From positions 62,001 through 126,000 of the forward strand of contig NZ_JALPVJ010000002.1 of assembly GCF_023544445.1 (NCBI RefSeq): a stretch of DNA of 64,000 bases, given 5' to 3'. The position numbers and the translations under genes are program-made. Below, piece by piece: positions 44,277 to 52,405 of the stretch. Source of the stretch: Actinoplanes sp. M2I2 (lineage in GTDB: Bacteria > Actinomycetota > Actinomycetes > Mycobacteriales > Micromonosporaceae). Positions within the stretch are counted from its first letter, which is position 1. Each line of letters begins with the position of its first letter. The notes beneath the pieces were generated by a model that was not told where the DNA came from, searched no databases, and worked only from the letters and a program-made list of their open reading frames with translations.

Positions 44277-45623
44277 TCAGGCCGTACAGGTCAGACCGGG
44301 GGTGCCGGCCGCGCCGGAGGCGATGAAGCCGAACTCGGCCGTCGCGCCGGGTTGCAGCGACCCGTTCCAGCCGGCGTTGCGGACCGTGACCGTCGATCCG
44401 CTGACCGACAGGGTGCCGCCCCAGACCTGGCTCACCGACTGGCCGGAGCCCAGCGTCCAGGACACGGACCAGCCGTTCACCGCGCCGCCGCCCGCCTTGA
44501 CCGTGATCTGGCCCTGGAAGCCGCCCTGCCAGGTACTGGACGTCACGTACGTCGCGCCGCACGCGCCGGCCGGCTGGCCGGTCGGAGGCGTCGTCGGCGG
44601 TGTGGTCGGTGCGGACGTCGGCGGGGTGGGGTTGGACGGGGTGTTCGGCGGGGCGGCCGCGCCGGTCGCCAGGCTCGCGGCCAGGGCGGGCTGGAACGAG
44701 CCGGCCGCGTACGCGCAGCCGTCCGCCTCGCCGGGCGGCTTGATCCAGAGGTAGGCGTCGATGTTCGCGTCCCCGGTGTCGAGCGTGGGGTAGCGCCCGA
44801 TCCGCCGGTCGGTGTTGTCGTCGCCGCACCAGTCGCCGGCCGCGCCGCCGTTGCGGCTGGTGTCGATGACCTGTCGCTTGCCGGTGATGCCGCGGCCGGA
44901 CAGTGCGCTCAGCACCGAGCGGCCGAACGCGGCCTCGTTCGCGGTGGACTGGAAGTTCGAGGCGTTGGTGTAGAACCCGTCGCCGTCGGCCACGCCCGCG
45001 TTGGCCAGCCGCCGGGCCTGCTCGGCCCCGCTGTTCCAGGCCGAGTGCCCGCCGTCCAGATAGACCTTGGCGCCGGCCGCCTTGAGCGTCCGGGTCGCGG
45101 TGGCCAGGGCCTGGTCGCGGGCGGTGATCTCGCCGGCGCTGAGGCAGGTCTGCAGCGCGATCGAGTCGGGCTCGAGCAGGATCAGCGTGGTGCGGCCGGC
45201 CAGGCCCCGGGCGATCCCGTTGACCCAGGTCTGGTACTGGGCCAGGTCGGGGGCGCCGCCCGCGCTGGCGCCGCCGCAGTCGCGGTTCGGGATGCCGTAC
45301 AGGGTCAGGGCCGGAACCCGCCCGGCGGCGGCCGCGGCGCCGACGTAGGCCGAAACCTCGGACTGGACGGTGCCGAGGTTGAAGTTCGACAACCAGCGCG
45401 TGGCCGGCTGGCTCGCGATCCGGGAACTGATCAGCGACGTACGGGAGTCGTTGGGGTTGGCCGCCACCCAGCGCGCGACGGCGGTGTCCGGGTCGCGATA
45501 GAGAGTGCCGCTGAGCGTGCCGGCCGAGGCGGCGCCGGCGATCGTGACGCCGGCCGTGGCGCAGGCGATCGAGGCGGCGAGGAGGGTCAGCCGCCGGGAG
45601 CGCCGGGAAACAGTGGGGGACAA
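44277..45623 (-). CDS. Secreted GH6 cellulase with C-terminal CBM2
   Basis: A 448-residue extracellular enzyme. A Sec signal (RRLTLLAASIACATAGVTIAGAASA) precedes a GH6 catalytic domain: YGIPNRDCGGASAGG, the acid motif ILLEPDSIALQ, KVYLDGGHSAWN, IDTSRNG, DWCG and WIKPPGEADG. A Pro/Thr linker (about 320-345) and a family-2 cellulose-binding module (ATYVTSSTWQGGFQGQITVKAGGG ... WNGSLQPGATAEFGF) follow. The start is an unusual TTG at 45623 backed by a strong GGAAGGAAG site. It cleaves beta-1,4-glucan. A CebR-type box lies 31 bp upstream. Confidence 0.92.
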   Translation of the reverse strand: MSPTVSRRSRRLTLLAASIACATAGVTIAGAASAGTLSGTLYRDPDTAVARWVAANPNDSRTSLISSRIASQPATRWLSNFNLGTVQSEVSAYVGAAAAAGRVPALTLYGIPNRDCGGASAGGAPDLAQYQTWVNGIARGLAGRTTLILLEPDSIALQTCLSAGEITARDQALATATRTLKAAGAKVYLDGGHSAWNSGAEQARRLANAGVADGDGFYTNASNFQSTANEAAFGRSVLSALSGRGITGKRQVIDTSRNGGAAGDWCGDDNTDRRIGRYPTLDTGDANIDAYLWIKPPGEADGCAYAAGSFQPALAASLATGAAAPPNTPSNPTPPTSAPTTPPTTPPTGQPAGACGATYVTSSTWQGGFQGQITVKAGGGAVNGWSVSWTLGSGQSVSQVWGGTLSVSGSTVTVRNAGWNGSLQPGATAEFGFIASGAAGTPGLTCTA

Positions 45624-45653
45624 GGTGCTTCCTTCCGAAGGGGACGTCCGGTT

Positions 45654-45667
45654 TGGGAGCGCTCCCG
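45654..45667. promoter_or_regulatory. CebR/CelR-type operator for the cellulase
   Basis: TGGGAGCGCTCCCG matches 13 of 14 positions of the known actinomycete CebR/CelR consensus TGGGAGCGCTCCCA. It lies 31 bp upstream of the cellulase TTG. CebR is a LacI-type repressor released by cellobiose; its gene is not in the window. Confidence 0.85.
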
Positions 45668-45760
45668 AACGGTAACCCAGCGGTTCGGCGCCAGCAACCG
45701 AGCGGCCGTGATCAATGTGCCCCGGGTCGGCCGCTAACCCGGCGGACCTTTCCCATTGTT

Positions 45761-45774
45761 TGGGAGCGCTCCCA
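45761..45774. promoter_or_regulatory. Second CebR/CelR-type operator (perfect match)
   Basis: TGGGAGCGCTCCCA, a perfect 14-bp palindrome identical to the CebR/CelR consensus. It lies 107 bp from the first box and 110 bp before the DoxX start, so it probably serves the plus-strand genes, or loops with the first. Confidence 0.85.
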
Positions 45775-45883
45775 GTCGGTCACCTAGGCATTGATGAACG
45801 TCGTTGCGTAAGCATGGCCGGCCTGTTTAGCCTCCGGGCATCCCCGGTCCCTCGGTCCCCCTCGGTTTCCGCTAGGAGAACCC

Positions 45884-46336
45884 ATGTCCTCTCACCGTCT
45901 CACCGCGCCGGCGTGGTCGTTGTTCCGCATCGTGGTCGGTCTGCTCTTCCTGTGTCACGGGCTCGCGTCGGTCTTCGGCGTGCTGGGCGGCAGCCGCGGC
46001 ACCGGCCAGGCCATCGAGCCGGGCACCTGGCCCCACTGGTACGCCGGACTGATCCAGCTGGTGTGCGGCGCCCTTGTCCTCGTCGGTCTGGCCACCCGGC
46101 CCGCGGCCCTCCTGGCCTCCGGGTCGATGGCGTACGCGTACTTCGTGGTCCATCAGCCGCAGGGCCTCCTGCCGATCGAGAACGGCGGGGTCACCCCGGC
46201 CCTCTACGCCTGGGCGTTCCTGGCCATCGCGGTGCTCGGGGCCGGTCCCTGGTCGGCTGACGCGGTCATCACCCGCCGCCGTGGCGTACCGGCCGTGGCA
46301 ACGGGCGATCGCGTGCTGGCCGACAGCCGCCGCTGA
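45884..46336 (+). CDS. DoxX family membrane protein
   Basis: A 150-residue protein with four membrane segments (LFRIVVGLLFLCHGLASVFG, WYAGLIQLVCGALVLVGL, AALLASGSMAYAYFVV, LYAWAFLAIAVLGAG) in the DoxX/DoxD pattern. These proteins are linked to redox or thiol stress, yet many have no known role. TAGGAGA precedes the ATG at 45884. It is followed 25 bp later by a secreted Cip1-like gene. A perfect CebR-type box upstream suggests induction with cellulose breakdown products. Confidence 0.82.
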   Translation: MSSHRLTAPAWSLFRIVVGLLFLCHGLASVFGVLGGSRGTGQAIEPGTWPHWYAGLIQLVCGALVLVGLATRPAALLASGSMAYAYFVVHQPQGLLPIENGGVTPALYAWAFLAIAVLGAGPWSADAVITRRRGVPAVATGDRVLADSRR

Positions 46337-46361
46337 TTCCGACCATCTGTCAGGAGGAACC

Positions 46362-47138
46362 ATGCGTCATCTTCTCGCCGCGCTCACCGCGGCCTTGACC
46401 CTCGGCGCCACGGCGGGCAGCGTCCCGGCCGCCGCGGCGGGCGCCGGGCACCACGGCACCTGCCACCGCGCCCTGCTCTTCTGCGAGGACTTCCAACAGC
46501 TGCCGACCGGCGGCCCCAGCACGCTCGCCTGGGGCGTCGACACGCGCGGCGGCACGCTCACGGTTGAGCGGGCTCATCGCGGCGACAAGGTGCTGCATGT
46601 CCACACGGTCGGCAACGGGCGGGCCTTCCTGCGCGTCGACGACCTCGCCGTACCGGGGGACCGTCTCTTCGGCCGGATGCGCCTGCGCGTCGACGCCTTC
46701 CCCACCGCCCCCGACTGGGCTCACTTCACGCTGGTCGAGGCGACCGGCAGCGGCAGCTCGGAGGTCGTCCGCCCGGTCGGCGGCCAGTACGCCCCGACCG
46801 TCCCCGGCGTCTTCTGGGGCGTGGGCGCCGACGGCGGACCCACCGGGGACTGGACCACCTGGCGGGAATCGGCCCCGGTCGTCGAGGACGCCTGGCAGTG
46901 CTTCGAGTGGAAGCTCGACCGGGCCGGCAACCGCGTCGCCGTCTGGATCGACGGTGTGGCGAACCCGGAGCTGACCGCATCCACCACGGACCACGGCGGC
47001 AACGACGTTCCCTTCGTCCTGCCCGCCGTGGACACCGTCAAGGTCGGCTGGCAGCTCTACCAGGCCGGCCCCACGCCGAACGAGTTCGACCTGTGGATCG
47101 ACGATCTCGCTCTCGGCACACAACGGCTGCGGTGCTGA
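46362..47138 (+). CDS. Secreted Cip1-like protein
   Basis: A 258-residue protein starting at the ATG at 46362 (CAGGAGGA upstream). A Sec signal ends near AAAA-GAGHHG. The mature part (CHRALLFCEDFQQLPTGGP ... GDRLFGRMRLRVDAFPTAPDWAHFTLVEATG ... WQCFEWKLDRAGNRVAVWIDG ... PNEFDLWIDDLALGTQRLRC) resembles the beta-jelly-roll fold of Cip1, a protein co-induced with cellulases in Trichoderma and found in some bacteria. The enzymatic role of Cip1 is not settled (lyase activity has been proposed). Co-location with a GH6 cellulase and CebR-type boxes supports a role in plant-polymer attack. Confidence 0.6.
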   Translation: MRHLLAALTAALTLGATAGSVPAAAAGAGHHGTCHRALLFCEDFQQLPTGGPSTLAWGVDTRGGTLTVERAHRGDKVLHVHTVGNGRAFLRVDDLAVPGDRLFGRMRLRVDAFPTAPDWAHFTLVEATGSGSSEVVRPVGGQYAPTVPGVFWGVGADGGPTGDWTTWRESAPVVEDAWQCFEWKLDRAGNRVAVWIDGVANPELTASTTDHGGNDVPFVLPAVDTVKVGWQLYQAGPTPNEFDLWIDDLALGTQRLRC

Positions 47139-47153
47139 CCGGCGCGGCGCCGG

Positions 47154-48602
47154 CTATGAGGTCGCAGCCGGGGCGGTCGCGTCGGCGAGGACCCAGCGTC
47201 CGCGGCCCGCACGCTTGGCCTGGTACATGGCGAGGTCGGCGCAGCGCAGCACATCGGCCGGGGCGGTCCCGCCGTCGTGGGCGCCGGAGGTGATGCCGAT
47301 GCTGGCGCCGACCCGCAGGGTCAAACCCTGCCACGAGATGGGCTGGGCCAGGTCGTGCACGATGCGGTCGGCCAGGCCGACCGCATCGGCCGTCGGCGCG
47401 GCCGGGCAGAGCAGCACGAACTCGTCGCCGCCGAGCCGGGTGACCAGGTCGGTCTCGCGGACGGCGGCCGACAGCCGCCGGGCCACCACCCGCAGGACGG
47501 CGTCGCCGGCTTCGTGCCCGTGCTCGTCATTGATCTGCTTGAAGCCGTCCAGGTCGAGGTAGAGCAGGCTGACGGGAGCGTCCGCGGCGGGCAGCAGGCG
47601 GCCCAGGCGGTCGGTCAGCTCGGTGCGGTTGGGCAGCCCGGTGAGCGGGTCGTGCCGGGCCTGGAACGCCAGCTGGGCCTGACTGCGTTCCTGCTCGCGC
47701 ACGGCCACGGTGAACCGGGCGAGCACGAAGGCGGCGCACCCGACGGTGGCGGCGATCAGCACGATCTCACCGCGGCCGAAGCCCGACTGCAGCATGGTCA
47801 GCAGGGGAGTGGTCATCAGCGCGAGGCCCAGGAACAGGACCCGGGCCGGGTGCAGCACGCCGGTCCGGTGTGCGGCCCGGGTCAGCTCGCCCCGGTCCGG
47901 GTGCAGGCCGGCCGCCACCATCAGCGCGTTGCCCAGCATGACCAGCGGGCCCAGGCGATCGACGAGCGACCCGTCGAGCACGTACGGGAGAAGGTTGTAG
48001 GCCATGTCCATGCCGAGGTAGACGCCGATGGCAGCCAGCAGCAACCGGGTCGGCGCAGTCCGCACACCCGGCGACAACGCGATGAAGAGCACGCCGGCCA
48101 GCAGCACCACGTCGGCCACCGGATACAGGGCGGGCACCACCGAGTCGGCGAGGCCGTAGCCCGCCTGCAGCACCGGCTCGATGAGGAACTGCCAGCTCGC
48201 CGCTGCGGCGGCCAGCGTCAGGGTCAGGCTGTCGAGGACGGCGGCGCGCAGACGACCCGGCGCCCGGCGGCGGGCCATCAGGGTCAGGGCCACGGCGACC
48301 AGCGGGTAACCGCCCAGCCAGAACGCGTCCGCCAGCCCCACCGAAGGGACCGTACCCAAGTAGTACTGCGCGACCTCGAGGGCGTCGCCGGCCAGCCAGA
48401 GGGTGATCGCGACCGCGATCAGCACCCAGGGCAGCCGCGACCCGGCGCCGGCGCGCCGGGCCGCGCGCCAGCCGAGCCCGGCCAGGATCAGGTACGTCCC
48501 GACGTACAGGACGTTTCCCCCGTCGGATCCGTAGGTGGCCATGGACGCCACGACGGCCACCACGGCCAGGACCAGGAACCAGCGGATGCCTCGTGCGCTC
48601 AT
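47154..48602 (-). CDS. Membrane-bound GGDEF diguanylate cyclase
   Basis: A 482-residue protein with about eight or nine membrane helices in the first 300 residues, then a GGDEF domain (about 315-475). The active site is LGGDEFVLL with RETD five residues upstream, so both catalysis and the inhibitory I-site look intact; LYLDLDGFKQINDEHGHEAGD is the other metal/substrate motif. It is a second potential c-di-GMP synthase in the window, not closely linked to the first. The start is the ATG at 48602. The inducing signal is unknown. Confidence 0.87.
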   Translation of the reverse strand: MSARGIRWFLVLAVVAVVASMATYGSDGGNVLYVGTYLILAGLGWRAARRAGAGSRLPWVLIAVAITLWLAGDALEVAQYYLGTVPSVGLADAFWLGGYPLVAVALTLMARRRAPGRLRAAVLDSLTLTLAAAAASWQFLIEPVLQAGYGLADSVVPALYPVADVVLLAGVLFIALSPGVRTAPTRLLLAAIGVYLGMDMAYNLLPYVLDGSLVDRLGPLVMLGNALMVAAGLHPDRGELTRAAHRTGVLHPARVLFLGLALMTTPLLTMLQSGFGRGEIVLIAATVGCAAFVLARFTVAVREQERSQAQLAFQARHDPLTGLPNRTELTDRLGRLLPAADAPVSLLYLDLDGFKQINDEHGHEAGDAVLRVVARRLSAAVRETDLVTRLGGDEFVLLCPAAPTADAVGLADRIVHDLAQPISWQGLTLRVGASIGITSGAHDGGTAPADVLRCADLAMYQAKRAGRGRWVLADATAPAATS

Positions 48603-48779
48603 GTCCCGGCCATCGGCCGGCCGCGCCCGCGGTCGAGCCGATGTGACGCGCCGAACAAGGCCGGCCCGACCGTCAGATATCAGACCAGGATCCTAGGATG
48701 CCCTAGGCGGTGTGTTGCGGGCATCGAGCGGTGGAAAACCGATGGCCAGGGGGACGGCGTCGAGGAACGATCAGTTGCT

Positions 48780-49289
48780 GTGTCGATCGTGGGTATGGAC
48801 GCCGACCTCCCGCCCCACCGGGTGGTCGTCGTCATCGATGTCATCCGGGCCTTCACGACAGCCGCGGTCGCCTTCGAGCGCGGCGTGACGGGGATAGCCT
48901 GCGCTCGTCGGTCGAGGCCGGGCGGGACCTCCGGCGCCGGTCTCCCGATCGCCTTCTGGTCGGGGAGAGCAGGGGACTCAAGCCCGCGGACTTCGACTTC
49001 GGGAACTCGCCGGCCGAGATGTCGGCGGCGCGGCTCGACGGCCGTCGTCTGATCCTGGCGACGTCGAACGGGACCCGGGGGCTCGCCCGGTGTCCCGATC
49101 CGGCGGCGCTGCTGGCGGTGTCCGGGCGCAGCGTCGGCGCCACGGCGAGATGGATCGCGAGCCACCGCGTCCGAGCGCGTGGACCTGTCGAGGGACCTTC
49201 CCTTCTGCCGCGACGTCGACCGGTGCGGGTTCGCCATGGTCGGTGAGGTGCGTGCGGACCACGTCGTCCTGACGGCGGTGGCGTGCTGA
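48780..49289 (+). pseudogene. Broken 2-phosphosulfolactate phosphatase (ComB-like) gene
   Basis: Three pieces in two frames add up to a ComB-like protein. Frame one (from GTG 48780 or ATG 48795) gives PHRVVVVIDVIRAFTTAAVAFERGVTGIA. Near 48900 the reading continues in another frame as SSVEAGRDLRRRSPDRLLVG, then ESRGLKPADFDFGNSPAEMSAARLDGRRLILATSNGTRGLA, which includes the GNSP and T/S-NGTR motifs of the family. Near 49150 it returns to the first frame for ATASERVDLSRDLPFCRDVDRCGF to a stop at 49287. The total is shorter than a normal ComB (about 235 residues), so there is also a deletion. It is not functional. Confidence 0.75.
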
Positions 49290-49310
49290 TCCGTTCGCGG
49301 TCCGGTGGGC

Positions 49311-50420
49311 CTACCGGGACCCGGGGCGCTGGGAACGCCAGGTCGCGGCCGGCACCAGGGGGACCGGGTCGGGCCGCTCGGTGGTGGTGGTGAGCTCGAT
49401 GCGGCGGCCCTCGTCGGCCGAGCGGAGCAGAGATGTCATGGCGTCGAGGACGTGCAGGGCCAGGGTGCCACCGGCCCGGGGCGCCGGGGTGGTCAGCATG
49501 TCGAGCAGGCCGATGCCCCGGGCCGCGTCCGCGTATCCGGCGGACGGCTCCACGGTGCGCCATTCGGTGGCGCCCAGCTCGAAGAGGCGGACGTCACCGG
49601 CGAACAGGTTGGGGTCGGGGACGGCCAGGGTGCCGGTCTCGCCGTGCACCTCGATCGGTGCGGCCGTGGTGCGGACCGCGTCGAAGCTGGTGGTGATCGT
49701 GGAGAGGGCGCCGTCCGCGTGGTGCAGGACGCCGGTCACGTGGGTGTCCACCGACACCGGGATCACCTCCCCGGCACGGGGGCCCGAGCCGATCACCCGG
49801 GTGCTGCGGCGACGCGAGGAGGCGCCGGTGACGGCGACGATCGGGCCGAGCAGGTGCACCAGGGCGGTCAGGTAGTAGGGGCCCATGTCGAGCAGCGGGC
49901 CACCCCCGGGTGCGTAGTAGAAGTCGGGGTGGTGATGCCAGCGCTCATGGCCGGGGGTCGCCATCACCGCCAGGGCGGACAGCGGGCGGCCGATCAGACC
50001 GGCGTCGATGGTGGCGCGGGCCGTCTGCACGCCGGTTCCCAGGACGGTGTCGGGGGCGCAGCCGACCGCGACGTCGAGCGCCGCCGCCCGTTCCACCACG
50101 GATCGGGCCGCGGGCAGGTCGGCGGCGAGCGGCTTTTCGCCGTACACCTGCTTGTTGTTGTCGATGGCGCCCAGGGCGACCGAGGCATGGGCGGCGGGGA
50201 CCGTGAGGTTGAGGACCGTCCCGATGGAGTCGTCCCGGAGGAGCTGGTCGACCGGCAGGGCGCGGCAGCCCTCGATGCCGGCGGCGACCGACGCGGCCCG
50301 CGAGGCGTCGAGGTCGGCGACCGCCGCGATCGTCACGGACGGGTGGTCCCGCAGGGTCCCCAGGTAGGCGCCGGAGATCCACCCGGTGCCTACGATGCCG
50401 ATGCGGTGCGGCTCGCCCAC
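49311..50420 (-). CDS. Gfo/Idh/MocA family oxidoreductase
   Basis: A 369-residue NAD(P)-dependent sugar oxidoreductase. The Rossmann motif is GIVGTGWISGAYLG at residues 7-20, the cofactor-binding E-K-P is in NKQVYGEKPLAADL, and the C-terminal beta-sheet domain includes GGGPLLDMGPYYLTALVHLLG. The GTG at 50420 has AAAGGGG upstream and lies inside the end of the ThuA-like gene (31-bp overlap), so translation is coupled. With ThuA it probably handles a keto- or modified sugar. The frame is open further upstream, but that part is antisense-like. Confidence 0.88.
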   Translation of the reverse strand: MGEPHRIGIVGTGWISGAYLGTLRDHPSVTIAAVADLDASRAASVAAGIEGCRALPVDQLLRDDSIGTVLNLTVPAAHASVALGAIDNNKQVYGEKPLAADLPAARSVVERAAALDVAVGCAPDTVLGTGVQTARATIDAGLIGRPLSALAVMATPGHERWHHHPDFYYAPGGGPLLDMGPYYLTALVHLLGPIVAVTGASSRRRSTRVIGSGPRAGEVIPVSVDTHVTGVLHHADGALSTITTSFDAVRTTAAPIEVHGETGTLAVPDPNLFAGDVRLFELGATEWRTVEPSAGYADAARGIGLLDMLTTPAPRAGGTLALHVLDAMTSLLRSADEGRRIELTTTTERPDPVPLVPAATWRSQRPGSR

Positions 50421-51094
50421 AGCATGCCCCTTTCGATGACGGTCCGTACGTTGGCGTCCTGGAGCACGTCGACGCTGTGGCCGGGGGTGGTGACGACGAT
50501 CCGGCCCTGGCCCCACTGCCTGGTCCAGATGGCCGGCGAGGTGATCGGCCGGTGCCACGGATGCCAGGGCCGGACCGGGTGGGTGGTGGTGGCCAGGACG
50601 TCGTTGAGGTCGTCGTGCAGCACCCAGTACTGCTCAGTGGTCAGTTCGAAGTCGTCGAGACCGGCCGTGATCGGGTGCTCCCGGCCGAGCGGGGTGAGGT
50701 CGACGGTGTGGGTCAGGAAGTTGTCGGTCTCGTCGCCCGGGCGTTCGGCCGGGTCCTTGCCGGGGTGGGTGGCGAACTGGCCGCCGACCAGCTGCAGATA
50801 GTCCGACGAGGCGCGGAACGAGTCGGCGATGCCGCCGTGCCAGCCGGTGAACCCGGTGCCGGCCGCCACCGCGGCCCGCAGCCCGGCCAGCTCCTGCGCC
50901 TCGATCGACGACATGGTCACACACTGCACGATCAGATCGGTCCCGGCCATGACGCGGTCATCGGCATAGATGGCTGTCGAATCGGAAACGTGGACCTCGA
51001 AGCCGTTGCCGACGAGGAACGGCAGGAAGAGGTCGGTGGCTTCGACCGGGCGGTGACCTTCCCAGCCACCGCGGACCACCAGAGCATTGGACAT
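50390..51094 (-). CDS. ThuA-like domain protein
   Basis: A 234-residue protein of the ThuA / class-I-glutamine-amidotransferase-like fold. Conserved parts are VVRGGWEGHRPVEATDLFLPFL, the segment GTGFTGWHGGIADSFR and a late TTPGHSVDVL. ThuA takes part in trehalose use in rhizobia, where it is paired with a Gfo/Idh/MocA dehydrogenase (ThuB), the same arrangement as here. I use the ATG at 51094; a TTG six bases upstream is the only alternative. It is the first gene of the two-gene operon. Confidence 0.85.
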   Translation of the reverse strand: MSNALVVRGGWEGHRPVEATDLFLPFLVGNGFEVHVSDSTAIYADDRVMAGTDLIVQCVTMSSIEAQELAGLRAAVAAGTGFTGWHGGIADSFRASSDYLQLVGGQFATHPGKDPAERPGDETDNFLTHTVDLTPLGREHPITAGLDDFELTTEQYWVLHDDLNDVLATTTHPVRPWHPWHRPITSPAIWTRQWGQGRIVVTTPGHSVDVLQDANVRTVIERGMLWASRTASAS

Positions 51095-51191
51095 CCTCAA
51101 CGCCTATCAGATCGGGACTGCCCGTGCCCACCGCCGTTAGGACGTCCGGGGCGGGGGTAGACGCGGTGATCAGCGATCGGGGAGGACATTC

Positions 51192-52334
51192 ATGAAAGCC
51201 GTCGTGTATCAGGGTCCGCGCGAGGTCACCGTCAAGGACGTGCCGGATCCGTCGATCCAGTCGCCCAACGATGCCATCGTGCGGATCACCACGACCAACA
51301 TCTGCGGGTCGGACCTGCACATGTACGAAGGTCGGACGTCGGTCGAGCAGGGCAAGATCCTGGGCCACGAGAACATGGGCATCGTCGAGGCGGTCGGTGA
51401 CGCCGTCGACCGGATCAAGGTCGGCGACCGGGTCTCCGTGCCGTTCAACATCGCGTGCGGAACGTGCCGCAACTGCCTGACCGGGTGGACGAGCTTCTGC
51501 CTGCGGACCAACCCGACCGAGGGGATGGACGGCGCCGCCTACGGCTACGCCAACATGGGCCCGTACGACGGGGGTCAGGCCGAGTTCCTGCGGGTGCCGT
51601 ACGCCGATGTCAATCTGCTCGAGTTGCCGCCGGGCACCGAGCACGAGAACGACTTCACGATGCTGTCGGACATCTTCCCGACCGGCTGGCACGGCACCGA
51701 ACTGGCCGGCCTGCAGCCGGGCGACCGGGTGGCGGTCTTCGGCGCGGGACCGGTGGGTCTGATGGCGGCGCACAGCGCGATGATCCGTGGCGCGTCGCAG
51801 GTGTTCGTGGTCGACAAGGAGACGGACCGGCTGGATCTGGCCGGCAAGATCGGCGCGACGCCGGTCGACTTCTCCGCGGGTGACCCGGTCGAGCAGATCC
51901 TGGACGCCACCGGTGGGCGGGGCGCCGACTGCGGCGTCGAGGCCGTCGGGTACCAGGCGCATGACCCGTCCGGGCAGGAGCACCCGGAGCTGGTCCTGGA
52001 CAACCTGGTCAAGGTCGTCCGCTCGACCGGCGGCATCGGTGTCGTCGGGGTCTACCTGCCCCAGGACCCGGGGGCGGCGACCGAACAGGCCAAGCAGGGC
52101 CGGGTCGCCTTCGACTACGGCACGTTCTTCAGCAAGGGCCAGCACATGGGGACCGGCCAGTGCCCGGTGATGCGCTACAACCGCCACCTGCGGGACCTCA
52201 TCATCGCCGGGCGGGCCCAGCCGTCGTTCCTGGTCTCGCACGAGCTGCCGCTGACCGACGCGGCCGACGGCTATCAGCACTTCGACAACCGGGACGCCGG
52301 CTGGACGAAGGTCCTCCTGCGCCCCGCCGCCTGA
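51192..52334 (+). CDS. Zinc-dependent alcohol dehydrogenase, glutathione-independent formaldehyde dehydrogenase-like
   Basis: A 380-residue medium-chain dehydrogenase. Catalytic zinc ligands appear in NICGSDLHMYEGR and GHENMGIV. The structural-zinc loop is CGTCRNCLTGWTSFCLRTNP with four cysteines. The NAD site is VAVFGAGPVGLMAAHSAMIRGA. The long insertion GMDGAAYGYANMGPYDGGQAEFLRVPYAD is typical of the glutathione-independent formaldehyde dehydrogenase subgroup, which oxidises aldehydes with tightly bound NAD. GGGGAGG precedes the ATG at 51192. The true substrate in this organism is unknown. Confidence 0.88.
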   Translation: MKAVVYQGPREVTVKDVPDPSIQSPNDAIVRITTTNICGSDLHMYEGRTSVEQGKILGHENMGIVEAVGDAVDRIKVGDRVSVPFNIACGTCRNCLTGWTSFCLRTNPTEGMDGAAYGYANMGPYDGGQAEFLRVPYADVNLLELPPGTEHENDFTMLSDIFPTGWHGTELAGLQPGDRVAVFGAGPVGLMAAHSAMIRGASQVFVVDKETDRLDLAGKIGATPVDFSAGDPVEQILDATGGRGADCGVEAVGYQAHDPSGQEHPELVLDNLVKVVRSTGGIGVVGVYLPQDPGAATEQAKQGRVAFDYGTFFSKGQHMGTGQCPVMRYNRHLRDLIIAGRAQPSFLVSHELPLTDAADGYQHFDNRDAGWTKVLLRPAA

Positions 52335-52405
52335 GCGGCTCACCGTCGGTCGCCTGTCGTGTTCGTGACGGCACGACGGGTGACTGACGGCTAACGTCTC
52401 CGGCC

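Noticed and set aside
47277..48780. Long plus-strand open frame antisense to the GGDEF gene that runs into the comB remnant
   Set aside because: Only its last part (from about 48780) resembles a protein family; the rest is antisense of the GGDEF gene.
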